From Ignatzschineria indica (lineage in GTDB: Bacteria > Pseudomonadota > Gammaproteobacteria > Cardiobacteriales > Wohlfahrtiimonadaceae), in the NCBI RefSeq assembly GCF_003121925.1, contig NZ_QEWR01000002.1, positions 372,001 through 436,000 on the forward strand: a stretch of DNA of 64,000 nt, in the 5' to 3' direction. The translations under genes were made by a program, and so were the position numbers. Shown here piece after piece: positions 1-8,314 of the stretch (positions are counted from its first letter, which is position 1; the number at the start of each line of letters is the position of its first letter). Below the pieces are notes generated by a model that saw nothing but the letters and a program-made list of their open reading frames with translations, ran no database searches and was not told the origin of the DNA.

Positions 1-545
1 TCATCATGATTAACTTTGCCATAATCGGTGAAACGATAGCTAAGATCTACTGCAACATCTCTATTGATGGCATAAGCAGTACCTGCACTAACATTCCAGG
101 CAAAGTTCCCTTTACTTTTTGATGTATATTGATCTTCAGCAGGATTAGAAAACTCATTCTTCAAACGCGCATACCCCAAGCCTGCACCGATATAGGGCGT
201 CCACTCTGTGCCGGTATTAAAGTCATAATACGCATTGAGCATAACCGATTGTGATTTCATCTCACTGCTGTCGCCATCAATCGTAAATTTTACTTTACCA
301 TTATATCCATACTCTAATTCTGTTCTTAAAGTATCCTCTAAAAGAGGGATTGAAAGACCATAGGCGATACGAAGTCCGGCAACACCCTTGCTCTTTTTAA
401 AGCTATCAGAATCTGTTAGTTCAAATTTATCTGTCGCATAACTCCATACTCCTTTAGCAGAAATATATTGATCAAAGCCTTGCGCCATACTGAAAGAACT
501 CAGTGCCATTGCGGAGATTACTGATGCCATTAATAATCTTTTCAT
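1..545 (-). CDS. Outer-membrane beta-barrel protein, 3' end cut by window edge
   Basis: The frame starts at an ATG and runs off the left edge, so about 181 codons are visible and the C-terminus is missing. The first 22 residues form a signal peptide (basic MKR start, hydrophobic core, SMAQ cleavage region). The rest alternates polar and hydrophobic residues, with aromatic and glycine-rich strands such as YIGAGLGYARL and a final DLSYRFTDYG. This is the style of small OmpA-like or opacity-type barrels (porin/OmpW/Omp25 group). Such proteins sit in the outer membrane, and this family does not allow a specific function to be assigned. An AGAGAG stretch lies about 7 bases before the start. The class is fairly certain; the exact family is not. 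Confidence 0.75.
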   Translation of the reverse strand, partial: MKRLLMASVISAMALSSFSMAQGFDQYISAKGVWSYATDKFELTDSDSFKKSKGVAGLRIAYGLSIPLLEDTLRTELEYGYNGKVKFTIDGDSSEMKSQSVMLNAYYDFNTGTEWTPYIGAGLGYARLKNEFSNPAEDQYTSKSKGNFAWNVSAGTAYAINRDVAVDLSYRFTDYGKVNHD

Positions 546-619
546 AATTTATCTCTCTGAATCTATCAAATAAAAAGGATATCAATATAGCACAGCACTT
601 AAAAAGTGCTGGTACTACA

Positions 620-1204
620 TCAATTTTTCATTAATAACTTCCTAATACTATAGGACACTTCTTCCCTAAATTGGCGCCAAGAGGGATGCTCTTCTTGAAA
701 ATATTGGTATTGAATAAGGGGTTCTAAAATTGCACCTGTATAGAGAGAGGTTAGTGTTGCTAGTGAAAATCGGGAATCAATCTCTTCTGAAGCTATTCCC
801 TCTGCCAGTAGTTGTTGCATCCAAAAATGAGGTTTTAACTCATCTTCCACCGTTGTCCAAAATTTATATTGAGAGAGTAGCGCAAACTGAACGCTTGCAG
901 AATCGGCGTGATAGAGATCATAGGTATAACGCTGCATCTCTTGTAATCGCTCAATAATACTTAAGGAATCATTACGCGCAATCATGCCAATTTCAGCAGT
1001 ATATCGTTTTAATATTAAACGAAAGAGATAGAGTGCCATCTCCTCTTTACTCTTAAAATGTTTATAGAGGGCAGCTTCTGAGGTTCCCGCCTCTTTCGAG
1101 ATATCGCGTACCGAGACAAGATCATAACCTCGTTCAGCAAAGAGTGTTAAAGCAGCAATAAGATAACGGCTTTTGCTCCCCTCATTTGAAAAATCAAATT
1201 TCAT
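620..1204 (-). CDS. TetR/AcrR-family transcriptional regulator
   Basis: 194 residues, the usual length for TetR repressors. Residues about 12-58 form the N-terminal helix-turn-helix, with the family pattern LFAERGYDLVSVRDISKEAG followed by a recognition helix ending ALYKHFKSKEEM. The remainder is helical and would hold the ligand pocket and dimer interface. The gene is read away from aas, with about 500 bases between them, and its own promoter region carries overlapping inverted repeats that could be its operator. Regulation of itself and perhaps of aas-lplT is inference; the ligand is unknown. Confidence 0.9.
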   Translation of the reverse strand: MKFDFSNEGSKSRYLIAALTLFAERGYDLVSVRDISKEAGTSEAALYKHFKSKEEMALYLFRLILKRYTAEIGMIARNDSLSIIERLQEMQRYTYDLYHADSASVQFALLSQYKFWTTVEDELKPHFWMQQLLAEGIASEEIDSRFSLATLTSLYTGAILEPLIQYQYFQEEHPSWRQFREEVSYSIRKLLMKN

Positions 1205-1229
1205 ACGCGTCCCTTTTCAATTATTTGGA

Positions 1230-1283
1230 GTTTTAATTTAAAGTCCTAATTAAAACTTTAATTTAAAGTCTTAATTTAAAGTT
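1230..1283. promoter_or_regulatory. Overlapping inverted repeats upstream of the TetR gene (candidate operator)
   Basis: Two palindromic units lie 26 bases upstream of the tetR-type start. GTTTTAATT at 1230-1238 pairs with AATTAAAAC at 1248-1256. AACTTTAA at 1254-1261 pairs with TTAAAGTT at 1276-1283. The element TTTAATTTAAAGTC also recurs as a direct repeat. The position is right for an autoregulatory operator. The sequence is very AT-rich, so chance symmetry cannot be excluded. Confidence 0.45.
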
Positions 1284-1709
1284 TTAACTTTGAATCTTAT
1301 ATTTCGTGATTACAGTCTGATAGAACGTTACTCAATTGAGTAAAATTAATCACCCAAACGAGTCATTCAAGCTAACAATCGTTAACGTTTAGTATAGCAG
1401 AAATTGTCACTCATCCCTCCTGTTTCTCTATCGCTTGACTCCCTCCCTTTATCTAAGACTTTATACACTCAATACACTCATCACACCTATTGCACCTATT
1501 GCACTTATTACACTGACTGCACTTGCTACAATTAGGCATCATCAAATTACTAAACAAATGACTAAACAAATTATTAAAACTAACTAAGTTAACACTTGAT
1601 TACTTTTCTGCTTGACTTCAGTGGTAGAAGAGCATAATCTAGCCGAAGTTAACTATCGTTTACCTTACTCTTCATCTTCTATCTAATTAAATGGTAATAG
1701 AGGTCCGCT
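1284..1709. other. Intergenic region before aas, with a 9-bp imperfect tandem repeat
   Basis: No gene is seen here. Positions 1462-1533 hold eight imperfect 9-base units of the type attgcactt or aatacactc. Further on, actaaacaaatg occurs twice in close succession near 1547-1570. Nothing codes through the repeat. The aas promoter should lie in the last 100 bases, but I see no convincing -35/-10 pair. Confidence 0.5.
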
Positions 1710-3896
1710 ATGCGCCGATTCTTATATCTTCTCTTTAAGTTGTTCTATCGAATAGAGCTCAATATTGATCCTCGCAGTGAAATGGTAGAGGGGATTATTA
1801 TCTGTAATCATCAATCTTTCTTAGATGGAATATTGTTAGGACTCTATCTTCCACAGCGTCCGCTCTTTGTCATTGATCGCAGAATCGCGGCACGTTGGTA
1901 CTTTCGCCCACTTCTTCGCTTTGTTTCCCACTTAACGGTTGATCCACGCCACCCTATGGCAATTAAGCAACTGCTACAACATGTGGAGAAAGGGAAAAGT
2001 GTTGTGATCTTCCCTGAAGGACGTATCACGCTAACAGGGAGCTTTATGAAGTTTTATGAAGGTGCCGCTTTTATCGCTCAAAAGAGTGGCCGGCCACTTA
2101 TCCCCGTCTATATTAATGGCGCACAGCTCAGCTACTTTAGTCGCTTAAAAGGTGTTATCAAACAACGCGCCTTCCCAAAGATCACTATCGATGTTGACGC
2201 CCCCCAGTATCTATCAGACAAGCAGAAACCCACTACAGATAATGATGTAGATAATAGAAAAAATAACCGAAAAAGAAGACTCTCTCACCATGAACTTGCC
2301 AATAAAACGCAGGAGATCCTCATGAATACCCGTTTACATACTTTTCAACCCACCTCGCTTTTTGCAGCACTTCTCTCTGCACGTGAGCAATTTGGTAAAA
2401 AAACCGCAGTCCTAGAAGATATTGAACGCAAAGCATTGAACTATCAACAAATTATCACCTATAGTCTGCTCTTTTCCCGCCTCTTTTCTCGCATAACAGA
2501 GGAGAAAGAGCGCGTCGGTCTGATGCTACCGAATAGCTCTGCAGCAGCAATCTCTCTCTTCGGCCTTAATGCGATCGGCCGTACAGCAGCGATGATCAAT
2601 TATACTTCCGGATTAGAAAGCATTAAGACATCCCTAATTGCCGCCGATATTCAACAGATCATCACCTCTAAACGTTTTCTGAAAGAGGCTAAGTTAGAGG
2701 GCATTGTCGCAGCACTGCCACATATTCAATGGCACTACCTTGAAGAACTGAAACCACAGATCACTTTCAAAGATAAATTATGGGCTCTTTGGGCGAGACG
2801 CAACCCTCTGCGTCAACTCCCTAAAGTTGATGCCGATGCAGAAGCAGCCATTATCTTTACCTCAGGATCGGAAGGTATCCCTAAAGGCGTTGTCCATAGT
2901 AATCGCTCACTACTCACCAATGTTGAGCAGCTACACACCGTTGCCGACTTCTCCCCTAAAGATACCTTTATGGTGACACTCCCTCTATTTCACGCCTTTG
3001 GTTTAACCGTTGGATTACTCACCTCCCTCTTTTCTGGGGCAAAGGCTTTTCTCTACCCCTCGCCGTTACATTACCGTATCATTCCTGAGCTTATCTATGA
3101 GACACAAGCGACCGTTCTCTTTGGAACATCCACCTTCTTACAAAATTATGCACGCTATGCTCACCCCCTTGATTTCTCATCACTTCGTTATGTTGTTGCC
3201 GGCGCAGAGAAGTTAAATGAACATGTTAAGGAGAATTGGCTGGAGAAGTTTGGTATCCGTATCTTAGAAGGATATGGCGCCTCCGAATGTGCGCCAGTGA
3301 TCTCCATCAATCTCCCAGGCAACTATAAAGCTGATCGCTTAGGAAAGCTTCTTCCTGGTATGGAAGCAAAGTTACTCCCAATTGAAGGGATTGCAACGGG
3401 CGGGAAACTCTTAGTTAAGGGGGGAAATATTATGAAAGGATATCTCTTTGTCGATCAACCCGGGATCCTTTCTACCACTTATCTCGATAATCATAATGGT
3501 TGGTATGATACAGGTGATATTGTCACGATTGATGAAGAGGGCTTTCTGAAGATTGAAGGACGAGTCAAACGCTTTGCTAAAATTGCCGGCGAGATGGTCT
3601 CACTAGAGACAACAGAGCGCCTCTTTCATGAAGCGTATCCCGACTATCAACACGCTGCCGTGATTCGTAAAGATGATAAAAAGGGAGAAGCTATTGTGAT
3701 CTTTACAACAATTCCAGGAGATCCCGATCGGAAAGCATTAGCAGAGACTGCTCGCCTTTTAGGTCTGCCAGAATTAGCAATTAGTAGAGACTATCGCTAC
3801 CTCCCAGAGCTTCCAAGATTAGGCAGTGGCAAGGTCAATTATCAAGCCCTCAATGAACTCATAGAGGAGAGATCGATAGAAGAGGCCTCAATATGA
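1710..3896 (+). CDS. aas: Bifunctional 2-acyl-GPE acyltransferase / acyl-ACP synthetase (Aas)
   Basis: This enzyme re-acylates lysophosphatidylethanolamine at the inner face of the cytoplasmic membrane; the C-terminal half activates the fatty acid onto ACP. Its 728 residues are close to the 719 of E. coli Aas. Residues 1-190 are the PlsC-like acyltransferase: the HX4D motif is in NHQSFLDG (about 33-40), followed by FPEGRIT. Residues about 220-720 are an AMP-binding domain with IIFTSGSEGIPKG, the YGASE motif and the GWYDTGD motif. The stretch at 172-190 joining the halves is rich in K, N and R. An AGAGG ribosome site lies 7 bases before the start. The gene overlaps lplT by 4 bases (ATGA), which indicates translational coupling. 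In E. coli the order is lplT-aas; here it is reversed. Confidence 0.93.
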   Translation: MRRFLYLLFKLFYRIELNIDPRSEMVEGIIICNHQSFLDGILLGLYLPQRPLFVIDRRIAARWYFRPLLRFVSHLTVDPRHPMAIKQLLQHVEKGKSVVIFPEGRITLTGSFMKFYEGAAFIAQKSGRPLIPVYINGAQLSYFSRLKGVIKQRAFPKITIDVDAPQYLSDKQKPTTDNDVDNRKNNRKRRLSHHELANKTQEILMNTRLHTFQPTSLFAALLSAREQFGKKTAVLEDIERKALNYQQIITYSLLFSRLFSRITEEKERVGLMLPNSSAAAISLFGLNAIGRTAAMINYTSGLESIKTSLIAADIQQIITSKRFLKEAKLEGIVAALPHIQWHYLEELKPQITFKDKLWALWARRNPLRQLPKVDADAEAAIIFTSGSEGIPKGVVHSNRSLLTNVEQLHTVADFSPKDTFMVTLPLFHAFGLTVGLLTSLFSGAKAFLYPSPLHYRIIPELIYETQATVLFGTSTFLQNYARYAHPLDFSSLRYVVAGAEKLNEHVKENWLEKFGIRILEGYGASECAPVISINLPGNYKADRLGKLLPGMEAKLLPIEGIATGGKLLVKGGNIMKGYLFVDQPGILSTTYLDNHNGWYDTGDIVTIDEEGFLKIEGRVKRFAKIAGEMVSLETTERLFHEAYPDYQHAAVIRKDDKKGEAIVIFTTIPGDPDRKALAETARLLGLPELAISRDYRYLPELPRLGSGKVNYQALNELIEERSIEEASI

Positions 3897-5149
3897 TCAA
3901 TGGAATCAATAGAATCAATAAATTAAGAGTAAAAAATGGTAAAAATCTCCTTTCAATCGATCGGGAACGACTCTTTAATCGAGGCATCATTACTACCGCA
4001 AATGCACAATTCTTCTCTGCATTTGCCGATAACGCCCTCTTTTTTGCCCTGCTAGAATTACTCCAAAGTAGTCATTATGGAAGAGAGAGTAGTTATATCC
4101 TTCAAGGTTCTTTTCTCCTCTTCTATATTGCTCTTGCCCCGCTTGTTGGCTTTCTTGCAGATAATATTGCCAAATCGAAGATTCTGTTGTGGGGAAATGG
4201 ATTAAAGATTGTAGGTGTGCTCTTGCTCTTTATCGATGCTAGCCCTTTTCTAAGCTATGCTTTTGTCGGCTTAGGTGCGGCGATCTATTCACCGGCAAAG
4301 TTTGGCATCTTAAGCGAGTTTGTTACGGAGAAGTTACTAATCAAAGCCAATGGTCTGATCGAAGGGTCAACAATTGTTGCGATTCTCTCCGGCGCAGCAC
4401 TCGGTGGATTTCTAGCTGAGGGCAATCCTCTCTATGCTATTTTACTAACATTAGTCGCTTATCTATTAGCCACTCTCTTTAATTTTTTAATTCCAACTAT
4501 TGTCGTGGAAAAACGTGCCCCATTTAAACCAAGGGTCATTTGGCACCTCTTTACCACAACGCTTAAAACGCTCTTTCAAGATCATCGGGCCCGCTTTGCA
4601 ATTATGGGAACTTCCCTTTTCTGGGCAGGAGTCGCCACCTTAAAACTGCTTCTTAATGATTGGGTAAGAGAACGTTTAGGTGCCGGCACAGAAGTTGTCG
4701 CGCAATTAAGTGTTATCGTCGGCATAGGAGTCATTGCCGGAACGCTCTTTGCCGCCCTCTTTATCCGAAGTGGCAATCTCTTTATCAGCCTATTTTCCGG
4801 CATTCTGATGGCAGGATTGATCTTTCTCTTTCTTCTACAGGAGAGTTATTATCTCACCATCTTTATATTACTACTGATCGGCGCTTGTGGTGGTGCTTTT
4901 TTAATTCCACTCAATGCACTGCTCCAGACACGCGGCTCGCTCTTTAAGAGTGTAGGAAGTGCCATCGCTATTCAAAATCTGTGTGAAAATAGTGTCATGC
5001 TTCTAATGATCGGGCTCTTTGGTGCTCTTGCTAGTTTTTCCCTTATCTCTATTCAATGGTTAATGGCACTCTTTGCTCTGCTCTTTCTCTTAAGTGTCAT
5101 AATGCTCTTTGTTGAAGCAAGACGTTATCGAATCTTTGCACGACAATGA
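3893..5149 (+). CDS. lplT: Lysophospholipid transporter, MFS (LplT)
   Basis: This major-facilitator protein flips lysophospholipids to the inner leaflet, where Aas re-acylates them. It has 418 residues and about 12 hydrophobic segments. The family markers AQFFSAFADNALFFALLELL and AAIYSPAKFGIL closely match LplT, and LIKANGLIEGSTIVAIL follows. The first ~30 residues (INGINRINKLRVKNGKN...) extend beyond the usual start; an internal start is possible, although the ATGA overlap with aas favours the annotated one. The 3' end overlaps the convergent methyltransferase gene by 25 bases. Confidence 0.92.
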   Translation: MINGINRINKLRVKNGKNLLSIDRERLFNRGIITTANAQFFSAFADNALFFALLELLQSSHYGRESSYILQGSFLLFYIALAPLVGFLADNIAKSKILLWGNGLKIVGVLLLFIDASPFLSYAFVGLGAAIYSPAKFGILSEFVTEKLLIKANGLIEGSTIVAILSGAALGGFLAEGNPLYAILLTLVAYLLATLFNFLIPTIVVEKRAPFKPRVIWHLFTTTLKTLFQDHRARFAIMGTSLFWAGVATLKLLLNDWVRERLGAGTEVVAQLSVIVGIGVIAGTLFAALFIRSGNLFISLFSGILMAGLIFLFLLQESYYLTIFILLLIGACGGAFLIPLNALLQTRGSLFKSVGSAIAIQNLCENSVMLLMIGLFGALASFSLISIQWLMALFALLFLLSVIMLFVEARRYRIFARQ

Positions 5150-5679
5150 TAGACATAAGCAGGAGGGAAATTTTTAACTACCCGCTTTCGTTCCCACTGA
5201 AAGTAGCGGGAGAGTACACGCTCCATTCTTTGGGTATATTGAAAAAGGATAAAATCACCACCGGTATGTTGCAAAATCGCTAAGACTGAGCGCAAAATCT
5301 TTAAGGAGACACGCAGAGGAAGGGATAAAAAAGGAAGACAAGAGAAGATAATATTGTAAGGTTGACTCAACCGCTCTGCTGAATGCTTATGGAGCGTAAG
5401 GCGCTGATCACTGATCCCTTCCAAGTCGGCAAAAAAGAGTGGATTGATCTCATAAGCTGCTAATGTTGAATCCGCGGGCATCGCATGAAGTATATGCTTT
5501 GTTAAAACACCGTCACCGGCACCTAATTCCGCCACTCTTAAATTGGGTTGATTCCAATCTAATTCTGAAACCATCGCCCGGCAGAGGGTTGGTGATGAGG
5601 GCATCAATGTTCCAATACTACGAGGTGATTGAATAAAACCTTGTATATAGGTGAGATGCTTCTTATAAGAAGGTGCCAT
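5125..5679 (-). CDS. PmtA-like class I SAM-dependent methyltransferase (phospholipid N-methyltransferase family)
   Basis: 184 residues. The N-terminus YIQGFIQSPRSIGTLMPSSP is typical of the phospholipid N-methyltransferase (COG3963) family. It is followed by the SAM-binding motif VAELGAGDGVLTKHIL (about 55-70) and an acidic partner in AAYEINPLF. The C-terminal FQWERKRVVKNFPPAYVYHC also fits this family. The likely substrate is phosphatidylethanolamine or another membrane lipid, which would suit its position next to aas-lplT. Some relatives methylate RNA (KsgA-like folds), so the substrate is inferred. It converges on lplT with overlapping 3' ends. Confidence 0.72.
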   Translation of the reverse strand: MAPSYKKHLTYIQGFIQSPRSIGTLMPSSPTLCRAMVSELDWNQPNLRVAELGAGDGVLTKHILHAMPADSTLAAYEINPLFFADLEGISDQRLTLHKHSAERLSQPYNIIFSCLPFLSLPLRVSLKILRSVLAILQHTGGDFILFQYTQRMERVLSRYFQWERKRVVKNFPPAYVYHCRAKIR

Positions 5680-6240
5680 AGTTATTTCATTATCCTTTGT
5701 GGGGAGCTCAATTGTTTTAGCCCAATACCACCATTATAGCAAAAAGTGACCAACTCTTGATCAATTCTCTCTATCAACCCCTCTTATAATTCCCTCTTAT
5801 AATTTTCATAGCACTTTCGTAGCGCTTTTAATAATGCCTTTATAGTTCTTTTACGGTTCTTTTATAGTCTCTTTTATGGTGTTTGCCTATAACGCTTCTA
5901 TCACTTTTTGTCAGGCATCGATAAAGTGACCAGAAAAGCTGTAAGAATTATTAAAATTGCACATTTGTTCTCCAGGAGGTTACTTTTCTCCCTTACTCAT
6001 TACATAATCAATAATCACTCTTCAGAAGAAAGAAAAAGATCAGCCAGCTTGAGTTTTGAGTAAATGACCCTCATGTAGTTAAAACGTAGTCTCAAACTTT
6101 TTTCTGTGGCATCATATTCTTTAATATCACTTTAAGCGCTTCTAGAGAAAAGCAGATCAGATCGATTCAATTGAAGTAAAAAGAACCAAGTTTTATTTAT
6201 CATTCTATTTATCACTAAAACTATAAGGAGTAATCAACTT
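5680..6240. other. 561-base intergenic region upstream of fumC
   Basis: No gene or RNA recognised. Near 5777-5880, variants of ttataatt and cttttatagt are repeated with loose spacing. An AAGGAG ribosome site for fumC lies near the right end, about 10 bases before the start. An AGGAGG-like string near 5974 is not followed by a usable start codon. Confidence 0.4.
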
Positions 6241-7635
6241 ATGACCGATTTTCGTATTGAAAAAGATACCATGGGCGAAATGAAGGTTCCCAATGAGCAA
6301 CTTTGGGGCGCACAGACCCAACGTTCATTAATGAACTTTAAGATCTCTACCGAGAAGATGCCTAAAGAGCTTATTGAAGCGCTCGCAATTGTAAAACGTG
6401 CAGCGGCAAAAGTGAATATGGATCTTGGTGCTTTAGATGCTAAAAAAGCAGAAGCGATTATCGCAGCGGCTGATGAAGTTTTAGCCGGCAAACATAACTC
6501 TGAGTTCCCCCTCTCTCTCTGGCAGACAGGTTCTGGTACTCAGACTAATATGAATATGAATGAAGTATTAGCTAACCGTGCAAGCGAACTCTTAGGTGGT
6601 GTTCGAGGTGAAGAGCGTTTAGTCCATCCTAATGATGATGTCAATAAAGCACAAAGCTCTAATGATACTTTCCCAACAGCAATGCATATTGCGGCAGTAT
6701 TAGAGATCAAACGCCTTCTCCTTCCTATGTTAGATCGTCTCCATACAACCTTTAAAGCAAAAGCAGAGGCATTTAAAGATATTGTCAAAATTGGTCGTAC
6801 CCACCTTCAAGATGCAACACCATTGACATTAGGGCAAGAGATCTCTGGCTGGGAAGCGATGTTAGCTCATAGTAAAAAACATATCGAAGCAGCACTTCCC
6901 CATCTCTATGAATTAGCGCTTGGCGGCACTGCCGTTGGAACAGGCCTCAATACCCATCCAGAATATGCTGTTCGTGTTGCTAAAGAGATAGCAGACTTCA
7001 CAAAAGAGCCTTTTGTAACAGCCCCAAACAAGTTTGAAGCTTTAGCAACAACTGATGCCATTGTTCAAGCACATGGCGCATTAAAAGGCCTTGCAGCATC
7101 ACTCAATAAGATCGCTAATGATGTTCGCTGGTTAGCGTCAGGTCCTCGCTCTGGAATTGGTGAAATCTCTATTCCTGAAAATGAACCTGGAAGCTCAATT
7201 ATGCCGGGTAAAGTGAACCCAACACAATCTGAAGCTTTAACGATGGGATGTGCGCAAGTATTCGGTAATGATGTTGCGATCAATATTGGTGGCGCATCTG
7301 GTAACTTTGAGCTCAATGTCTTCCGCCCTATGATTATCAATAACTTCCTGCAATCTGTCCGCATTTTGGGCGGCGGTATGGAGAGCTTTAATGATCACTG
7401 TGCTATCGGTATTGAACCTAATCGCGATCGTATTACAGAATTAGTCAATAACTCTTTAATGTTAGTCACTGCACTCAATACCCATATTGGATATGATAAA
7501 GCGGCAGCAATTGCGAAAAACGCTCATGCTAAAGGGACAACATTAAAAGAGTCTGCGCTTGAGCTAGGCTACCTAACTGCTGAGGAGTTTGACCAATGGG
7601 TTGTTCCTTCAGAGATGGTGGGAACACTCAAATAA
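6241..7635 (+). CDS. fumC: Class II fumarate hydratase (FumC)
   Basis: The enzyme converts fumarate to L-malate in the TCA cycle and is an iron-free homotetramer. Its 464 residues equal the usual length. Diagnostic features are the N-terminal [21 protein letters not shown], the substrate-binding [12 protein letters not shown], the [16 protein letters not shown] helix and the catalytic-loop signature [15 protein letters not shown]. It stands alone, with a long upstream region and a rho-independent terminator about 125 bases downstream. Confidence 0.97.
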   Translation: MTDFRIEKDTMGEMKVPNEQLWGAQTQRSLMNFKISTEKMPKELIEALAIVKRAAAKVNMDLGALDAKKAEAIIAAADEVLAGKHNSEFPLSLWQTGSGTQTNMNMNEVLANRASELLGGVRGEERLVHPNDDVNKAQSSNDTFPTAMHIAAVLEIKRLLLPMLDRLHTTFKAKAEAFKDIVKIGRTHLQDATPLTLGQEISGWEAMLAHSKKHIEAALPHLYELALGGTAVGTGLNTHPEYAVRVAKEIADFTKEPFVTAPNKFEALATTDAIVQAHGALKGLAASLNKIANDVRWLASGPRSGIGEISIPENEPGSSIMPGKVNPTQSEALTMGCAQVFGNDVAINIGGASGNFELNVFRPMIINNFLQSVRILGGGMESFNDHCAIGIEPNRDRITELVNNSLMLVTALNTHIGYDKAAAIAKNAHAKGTTLKESALELGYLTAEEFDQWVVPSEMVGTLK

Positions 7636-7760
7636 GAACCAATATAGAGAACAAATAGAGCCTTAGAGTATTTCTTAGAGTGTTAATTACTCAATAGAGA
7701 GAATGCTCGACGGAACGCTTCTAAAACAGCTTTTAAAATTACTTTTAGCGCTAAAAGAAG

Positions 7761-7790
7761 ACGCCACCTTACAAAGGGTGGCGTTTTTTT
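7761..7790 (+). terminator. Rho-independent terminator downstream of fumC
   Basis: ACGCCACC pairs with GGTGGCGT around a short loop, followed by seven T residues. It lies inside a short open frame (7703-8002), which argues that frame is not a gene. Confidence 0.85.
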
Positions 7791-8249
7791 ATACTATCGT
7801 GCAATTTATAAACAGCTCCATAGGTTGTTATTATGGAGTAGTAATGATATATCTTTACAGATCTTTTAATTATTTAAATAAATACTCTTTAGTGATTGAT
7901 AATAAAGTATTTATTTTAATGATTAACTTAATCACCAAAAATGATCACCTCCCATTAATGAGAGAGTTTCCAAGAATCAGAGAGGCGTTAGACCTTATCT
8001 AAGCCACTATGTAAGCTGTTGCTAAGAGGATAGATTCAACTCCAAAAGGAAGAGGTATCTATTAAATATCCATTAAATACCCATTAATATCCAGAAATTT
8101 CTACCATTTTTATCAGTTGTAGTATCGATAGCACTAATAACGCAAAAAGTGTCAAAAAATGTAAACCATAAGATTTAATCAATGAGTTTAATATCTGTTT
8201 AATGTTTAAGCTATTGCGCGACTATTATCGGGCTATTGAGCTCTTAATA

Positions 8250-8275
8250 TTAAGCTTTTAGCCTTAAGCTTTTAG
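8250..8275. promoter_or_regulatory. Direct repeat TTAAGCTTTTAG upstream of putA
   Basis: Two identical 12-base copies of TTAAGCTTTTAG begin 14 bases apart, about 40-65 bases before putA. The 679 bases between fumC and putA otherwise show only the fumC terminator and AT-rich sequence. This PutA lacks the DNA-binding domain found in autoregulatory PutA proteins, so a separate regulator would need a site here. The role is inferred. Confidence 0.4.
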
Positions 8276-8314
8276 ATTAAATCGATAGATCTTCACATCA
8301 GAGGAGAATGAGTG

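Noticed and set aside
5960-5990. AGGAGG-like ribosome site in the fumC upstream region
   Set aside because: No start codon follows at a useful distance and no open frame continues.
7703-8002. A 99-codon plus-strand frame after fumC
   Set aside because: It contains a strong rho-independent terminator, has no ribosome site and its composition is not protein-like.
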